Source of the DNA: Paracoccaceae bacterium
GTDB taxonomy: Bacteria > Pseudomonadota > Alphaproteobacteria > Rhodobacterales > Rhodobacteraceae
Assembly: GCA_011523445.1 (NCBI GenBank)
Contig: WTGT01000133.1
Coordinates: 1-10,156, forward strand
Length of the DNA stretch: 10,156 nt
Reading direction: 5' to 3'
Below the pieces are notes generated by a model, which saw nothing but the letters and a program-made list of their open reading frames with translations, did no database searches and was not told where the DNA came from. Below, in pieces: positions 6,705 to 10,156 of the stretch (positions are counted from its first letter, which is position 1; the number at the start of each line of letters is the position of its first letter). Made by a program: the position numbers and the translations under genes.

Positions 6705-7244
6705 CTATCCAGCACTGTTAAGCCACTTATACAATGCCTTGGCTGGTGAGGAGATTTCATCAATTGAAGTATAATAGTAATCTTCCCAATTCTGCTCGGG
6801 CAGCCCGGTAAACAGCATGAGGTTCAAGGGGTAGGTTTCACTATCGGTACATCTTCTGAAATCATCCCTGAATAAAAAAGTGGGTTTGTGCAAGGCAATG
6901 GCCATTCCCAATTCGACCATTACGCCCTCATCCGGTGGACAGCCATTAACGATAGCGAATGTACCATCAGTTTCTCGTACATCCCTGTAATCCGCCTGCC
7001 CTACCTTGTAGGCCCACCCACTTTTCGAGAAGTCAATTTGATTGTTGCGTTCAAAGGGCTCCCACACTTCTATCCCCATGCTTTCGAGAATTTCCTTGAT
7101 TATCGGTAGTAGGGTAGATTTTTGCTGAAGAGAGAACCCATATGGGTTGGCAAGGTAAAGAGATTTTGACACTTTCGTTTTCCTTATTTTTTCATTAAGG
7201 CAAGCACCTAGTTTATGCTCAAGTGGGTACAATTCAAGTGACAT
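6705..7244 (-). CDS. Nucleoside 2-deoxyribosyltransferase-family protein
   Basis: This protein of about 179 residues matches the family that moves 2-deoxyribose between nucleobases or hydrolyses (deoxy)nucleosides and nucleotides. Seen motifs are SLYLANPYGFS near residue 28, the Arg/Asp stretch DYRDVRETDGTFAIVNG near 85-101, and DEGVMVELGMA near 105-115, whose Glu111 fits the catalytic nucleophile of the D-x-G-x-x-x-E-x-G pattern. The start is uncertain: the ATG at 7244 has GGAG only three bases upstream, and a TTG at 7253 is in frame with AGGG almost touching it. It is the first gene of a probable operon with pepF. The substrate cannot be read from sequence; nucleotide salvage or clean-up of altered nucleotides are both possible. 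Confidence 0.85.
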   Translation of the reverse strand: MSLELYPLEHKLGACLNEKIRKTKVSKSLYLANPYGFSLQQKSTLLPIIKEILESMGIEVWEPFERNNQIDFSKSGWAYKVGQADYRDVRETDGTFAIVNGCPPDEGVMVELGMAIALHKPTFLFRDDFRRCTDSETYPLNLMLFTGLPEQNWEDYYYTSIDEISSPAKALYKWLNSAG

Positions 7245-7484
7245 TCGCTCCAAGCCCTAGCAGGGATGAATTGATGGTAAGTACAAAACATAAAAATTGG
7301 ACAAATCAATTGATCTAGAAAGTATCAAGATCATGAAGTCTGCTGGTGAATTAAATCACGACAACAAGCAGTTCACAAGCAGTGATGGAAATCAGGATTA
7401 ACCTTCAGGGTTAGGTGAAAAAATAAAGGGAAAAATACCAGCCCATGACAATCAATGTTAAGAGAGGTTTGGTTCTGTTCTGAC

Positions 7485-7648
7485 TTGTCGACAAAAAATT
7501 TCTTCAAATTCATTTCAAAATTTGTTTAATGTAAATCAATACAAAAAAAAGAAATAAAAAAAACGAGCATTCTTACCTTGAGGCCATAGCAGAATAATTT
7601 ATCATGGTATTGTACAGTATTACTGATTCGACAGAGAAATTGTCGACA
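7485..7648. repeat. Two copies of the palindromic word TTGTCGACA
   Basis: TTGTCGACAA (7485-7494) is a perfect ten-base palindrome. Its first nine bases recur at 7640-7648. The second copy also forms the right arm (TGTCGA, 7641-7646) of an inverted repeat with TCGACA (7628-7633). The copies lie on either side of the promoter candidate for the TerB-J gene, which would fit a regulator site, but two copies can occur by chance. Confidence 0.35.
7543..7605 (+). promoter_or_regulatory. Sigma-70-type promoter candidate for the TerB-J gene
   Basis: TTGAGG (7578-7583) and TATCAT (7600-7605) are separated by 16 bases. Two A8 tracts (7543-7550, 7556-7563) lie just upstream and could act as UP-like or bent DNA. 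Transcription would start near 7612 and leave a leader of about 100 bases. The first box extends left to CTTGAG, similar to heat-shock -35 boxes, but the -10 region does not match the heat-shock consensus well. Confidence 0.45.
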
Positions 7649-7661
7649 CCGATCAGTCGGT
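7628..7661 (+). other. Two adjacent hairpins in the TerB-J gene leader
   Basis: TCGACA (7628-7633) pairs with TGTCGA (7641-7646) around seven bases, and one base later ACCGA (7648-7652) pairs with TCGGT (7657-7661) around TCAG. Both stems are perfect and lie within the predicted 5' leader about 50 bases before the start codon. They may shape the mRNA end or be part of an operator; no known riboswitch is recognised. Confidence 0.35.
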
Positions 7662-7713
7662 TATCAAGAAATGTGGTGTCCTTTTCTCCCTCTGGGTTTA
7701 AGGGATGGGGAAA

Positions 7714-8412
7714 ATGATTTCTAATTGGCAAAAGGTAAAAAAATTCGTCCGAGGGAACAGGGATATTAAATCCCTGGTCAAGGGTAAATTGCCAGGTGGG
7801 AATAAACGTCCCAGTCGAAGGGTTTCCTTTACCATTGCCATAATTTCCCTTGGTGCAAAATTAACCAAGGTCGATGGGCATGTAACCAAGGAAGAAATAA
7901 AAGCCTTCAGGGAAATTTTCCAGCTCCCCGAATCGGAACAGAAAAATGCAGCAAGGGTTTTCAACTCCGCCAGCAAGAGTACCTTGGGATATGAATACTA
8001 TGCCTTGGAAATAAGAAAACACCTTGGTGCAGGATCACCCCTTCTGGAAGATTTAATGGATGGGTTGATCTATATCGCCGAGGCCGATGGGGAAATAAGT
8101 TTTCAGGAAAGACGTTTTCTTATTAGGGTCAATGCACTTTTTGGACTTCCCAGAAGGCAATTTAGACAAAAAATAAATTTCAATAATGCTAAAGACAATT
8201 TTGATCCATACAAGGTGTTGGGAGTCAAAAGGGATATGCCATTATCCGAAATCAGGCGCATATGGCGAAATCTGGTGTTAAAAAGTCATCCTGATGTTCT
8301 GGTTGCAAGGGGGGTACCGGAAGAGGCCATCAGACTTTCGGAGATACAACTTTCAAGATACAATTTGGCCTGGAAGAAGATTCAGGAAGAAAAACAATTC
8401 GTTCCAACCTGA
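7714..8412 (+). CDS. TerB-domain/J-domain co-chaperone (DjlA-like, soluble)
   Basis: This 232-residue protein has two parts. A TerB-like helical domain at about residues 35-150 shows the repeated acidic turns KVDGHVTKEE and AEADGEISFQE. A C-terminal J domain at about 164-228 (DPYKVLGVKRDMPLSEI) has the invariant HPD at 192-194, which stimulates the ATPase of DnaK/Hsp70. This layout is the one of DjlA-type proteins, but the N-terminal membrane helix of E. coli DjlA is missing, as in alphaproteobacterial members. The ATG at 7714 is chosen because AAGGG lies nine bases upstream; the in-frame ATG at 7705 has that motif directly against it. The C-terminal J domain with the run ARGVPEEAIRLSE is typical of this class. 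It is followed after 45 bases by a permease gene on the same strand. Its client is unknown. Confidence 0.88.
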   Translation: MISNWQKVKKFVRGNRDIKSLVKGKLPGGNKRPSRRVSFTIAIISLGAKLTKVDGHVTKEEIKAFREIFQLPESEQKNAARVFNSASKSTLGYEYYALEIRKHLGAGSPLLEDLMDGLIYIAEADGEISFQERRFLIRVNALFGLPRRQFRQKINFNNAKDNFDPYKVLGVKRDMPLSEIRRIWRNLVLKSHPDVLVARGVPEEAIRLSEIQLSRYNLAWKKIQEEKQFVPT

Positions 8413-8457
8413 CATTTTACTTGGGTATGATGGCTTGAACTTGTATCTGGGTACCTG

Positions 8458-9405
8458 ATGCTTCATTACCTGTTATCAAGAATTATTTCCCTTCTGTTGA
8501 GTTTGGCCGTAGCCAGCCTGGTCATATTTTTTGTCATAGAAATCATACCCGGCGACCCAGCTTCCTTCATGCTGGGTCTTAATGCCTCACCAGAAACAGT
8601 AGCTTCACTGAAAGCAGAACTCGGATTGGATCAGACACCACTGATCAGGTATTTTAATTGGGTATCCGGCTTGGTTGTTGGTGATTTCGGGATTTCCTAC
8701 ACCTACAAGGTGCCAATTTCGGAACTTGTGGTTGATAGGATACAGGTATCTTTGCCCCTTGCCCTGTATGCCCTTCTCCTGTCAACTGCTATAGCATTTC
8801 CAGTCGGATTGATAGCTGCTTCGAAAAGGGGTGGTACAGCAGATTTTGGCATAATGGGCTTTACTCAGCTGGGGATAGCCGTACCCAATTTTTGGTTCGC
8901 CATGCTTCTGGTTCTGTTTTTTGCCATTAATTTACGCTGGTTCTCAGCCGGGGGATTTTCGGGATGGGATGCAGGTTTCTGGTATGGCATCAAATCACTC
9001 ACCCTTCCAGCAATTGCATTGGCTTTAACCCAGGCATCAATCCTGGCACGAGTCATGCGTTCTGCCTTGATTGATACTTTATCACAGGATTATATCAGAA
9101 CAGCCAGGGCCAAGGGGTTGTCTCAACGAAGAGTATTGATCAAGCATGCCCTTAGAAATGCCATGATCCCGGTTCTTACCATTCTGGGCCTTCAATTCTC
9201 GTTTCTTCTTGCGGGTGCGATCATCATTGAAAATGTTTTCTTCTTGCCGGGACTGGGACGGTTGATTTTTCAGGCGATTATACAAAGGGACCTGATTGTT
9301 GTTGAAAGTGTTGTCATGCTGATGGTTTTTGCCGTGATTGTGGTCAACTTCCTTGTTGATCTAACCTATGCCATGGTTGATCCAAGGTTAAGGAGGGGAG
9401 GATGA
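8458..9405 (+). CDS. ABC transporter permease, DppB/OppB/GsiC type
   Basis: This 315-residue inner-membrane protein is one of the two membrane subunits of a dipeptide/oligopeptide/nickel-type importer. It starts with MLHYLLSRI, then a first membrane helix at about 9-29 and the family motif IIPGDPA. About five further hydrophobic segments follow. The cytoplasmic EAA loop that docks to the ATPase is seen at about 211-232 (DYIRTARAKGLSQRRVLIKH). The C-terminal end YAMVDPRLRRGG is typical of the family. The start matches the family, though no strong ribosome binding site is seen. Its TGA overlaps the ATG of the next gene by four bases, so the two are translationally coupled. Substrate could be peptides, glutathione or other solutes; no binding protein gene is in view to decide. 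Confidence 0.93.
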   Translation: MLHYLLSRIISLLLSLAVASLVIFFVIEIIPGDPASFMLGLNASPETVASLKAELGLDQTPLIRYFNWVSGLVVGDFGISYTYKVPISELVVDRIQVSLPLALYALLLSTAIAFPVGLIAASKRGGTADFGIMGFTQLGIAVPNFWFAMLLVLFFAINLRWFSAGGFSGWDAGFWYGIKSLTLPAIALALTQASILARVMRSALIDTLSQDYIRTARAKGLSQRRVLIKHALRNAMIPVLTILGLQFSFLLAGAIIIENVFFLPGLGRLIFQAIIQRDLIVVESVVMLMVFAVIVVNFLVDLTYAMVDPRLRRGG

Positions 9406-10156
9406 GAATACCTACCCAATTATTGTTTGGAGCATTCCTTTCTTCCTTTTTTCTGGTTTTGGCTCTTGTCTCGCTGGTTTGGACACCTTATCCGGTCGAG
9501 GTATTGAACATATCCGAAAAACTGAAATCACCTGAATGGCAATACATTTTGGGAACTGATCACTTCGGACGAGATATTTTATCCATGATCATGGTTGGGG
9601 CGAGAACATCAATAAGTGTTGCCCTAGTGGCAGTGGGTATCGGTATGTTTGTCGGCGTACCATTGGGTTTGGCAGCAGCTGCAAACAGACGAAGTATATT
9701 TGACGATTTGATCATGCGAAGCAACGACCTTGTTTTTGCCTTTCCTTCCCTGGTCATTGCAATACTAATAACAGCAGTATTCGGACCGTCGGCATTTAAT
9801 GCAATTCTAGCCATCGGTATATTCAATATTCCGGTTTTTGCGAGGGTATCCAGGGGTGCTGCGTTAAGTCTCTGGACACTGGAATTCGTAATGGCTGCCA
9901 GAGTTGCCGGTAAGGGAAAGACACGAATTTCCGTTGAACATATTCTACCCAATATCATTAACCTGTTATTGGTTCAGGGCACCATTCAATTTTCGCTGGG
10001 GATATTGGCAGAGGCAGGGCTTTCCTATATTGGCCTTGGAGCCCAACCACCAACCCCAAGCTGGGGCCGAATGCTTGCTGATGCCCAAACCCTGATTTAT
10101 ACCAATCCCAGATTGGCCCTCATACCTGGATTGGCAATCGTTGCCATGGTATTGGG
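9402..10156 (+). CDS. ABC transporter permease, DppC/OppC type, 3' end outside the window
   Basis: This is the partner permease of the preceding gene. The frame opens at the ATG at 9402 within an ATGA overlap, preceded by a strong GGAGG-like site (AGGAGGGGAGG at 9391-9401), and stays open to the last base, giving 251 codons; the family usually has roughly 275-300 residues, so only the end is missing. Seen parts are a first membrane helix at about 8-27, the family motif GTDHFGRDILS at 51-61, the EAA loop at about 161-184 (EFVMAARVAGKGKTRISVEH) and the late motif PSWGRMLADA at 219-228. It acts in the inner membrane as a heterodimer with the DppB-type subunit. ATPase and binding-protein genes would be expected further downstream. 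Confidence 0.93.
   Translation, partial: MRIPTQLLFGAFLSSFFLVLALVSLVWTPYPVEVLNISEKLKSPEWQYILGTDHFGRDILSMIMVGARTSISVALVAVGIGMFVGVPLGLAAAANRRSIFDDLIMRSNDLVFAFPSLVIAILITAVFGPSAFNAILAIGIFNIPVFARVSRGAALSLWTLEFVMAARVAGKGKTRISVEHILPNIINLLLVQGTIQFSLGILAEAGLSYIGLGAQPPTPSWGRMLADAQTLIYTNPRLALIPGLAIVAMVL

Larger units (their letters stand above)
7245..7713. other. Long intergenic region without a recognised gene
   Basis: This 469-base stretch separates the divergent deoxyribosyltransferase operon and the TerB-J gene. It contains the palindrome ATCAATTGAT (7305-7314), a 22-codon open frame at 7333-7401 with no ribosome binding site, a hairpin TAACC/GGTTA (about 7399-7413), the palindrome TTGTCGACAA (7485-7494), two A8 tracts (7543-7550 and 7556-7563), a promoter candidate and two leader hairpins. 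No tRNA or known RNA family was recognised. I found no good promoter for the minus-strand operon. Confidence 0.5.

Noticed and set aside
7543..7563. Two A8 tracts read on the minus strand as a terminator T-tract
   Set aside because: No stem precedes them on that strand, and no minus-strand gene ends there.
8413..8460. Imperfect tandem similarity of two GGGTA...ATG...CTT stretches before the DppB-type gene
   Set aside because: Only a short partial match; too weak to call a repeat or a duplicated start region.

Overview
The window is a chromosomal stretch of an alphaproteobacterium of low to middling GC. Sixty-base hand counts give 37% GC in the pseudouridine synthase gene and 45% in rpoH. The placement rests on three points: an alphaproteobacterial-type RpoH with an intact RpoH box; the start of a DUF6476-like membrane protein divergent from an RluD-family gene, with rpoH on the same strand further on (an order I know from many alphaproteobacteria); and a soluble TerB-J-domain protein of the kind common in that class. 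I cannot name the genus.

Layout. (1) Positions 1-1120 hold the 5' end of a DUF6476-like gene (minus) and rluD (plus), whose start codons overlap. (2) Positions 1121-3957 lie between rluD and rpoH and look like an accessory insert. They hold a small intact antitoxin-like gene, a broken zeta-type toxin pseudogene (no usable start codon, two one-base deletions), a DUF2332 gene of clearly higher GC whose first codons lie in the toxin's 3' end, a GFA-family zinc protein on the minus strand, and then the rpoH promoter and leader. (3) Positions 3958-4848 hold rpoH, the heat-shock sigma factor. (4) Positions 4845-7244, minus strand, hold a probable two-gene operon: a nucleoside 2-deoxyribosyltransferase-family gene and pepF, an M3 oligoendopeptidase. 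The rpoH and pepF stop codons share one TTAA. (5) Positions 7245-7713 are a long non-coding stretch with a promoter candidate, a repeated TTGTCGACA palindrome and leader hairpins. (6) From 7714 to the window end on the plus strand lie a TerB/J-domain co-chaperone and two DppB/DppC-type permease genes, the second cut by the window edge.

How they fit together. RluD modifies 23S rRNA and RpoH runs the heat-shock response; these and the J-protein are housekeeping or proteostasis functions. The permeases would bring in peptides or similar solutes, and PepF cuts oligopeptides in the cytoplasm, so the right-hand half may serve peptide use; this is inference from families. The most unusual part is the rluD-rpoH interval, with a decayed toxin-antitoxin module next to a foreign-looking DUF2332 gene. 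I found no CRISPR array, IS element, tRNA or rRNA, and no clear evidence of a wholly new system.
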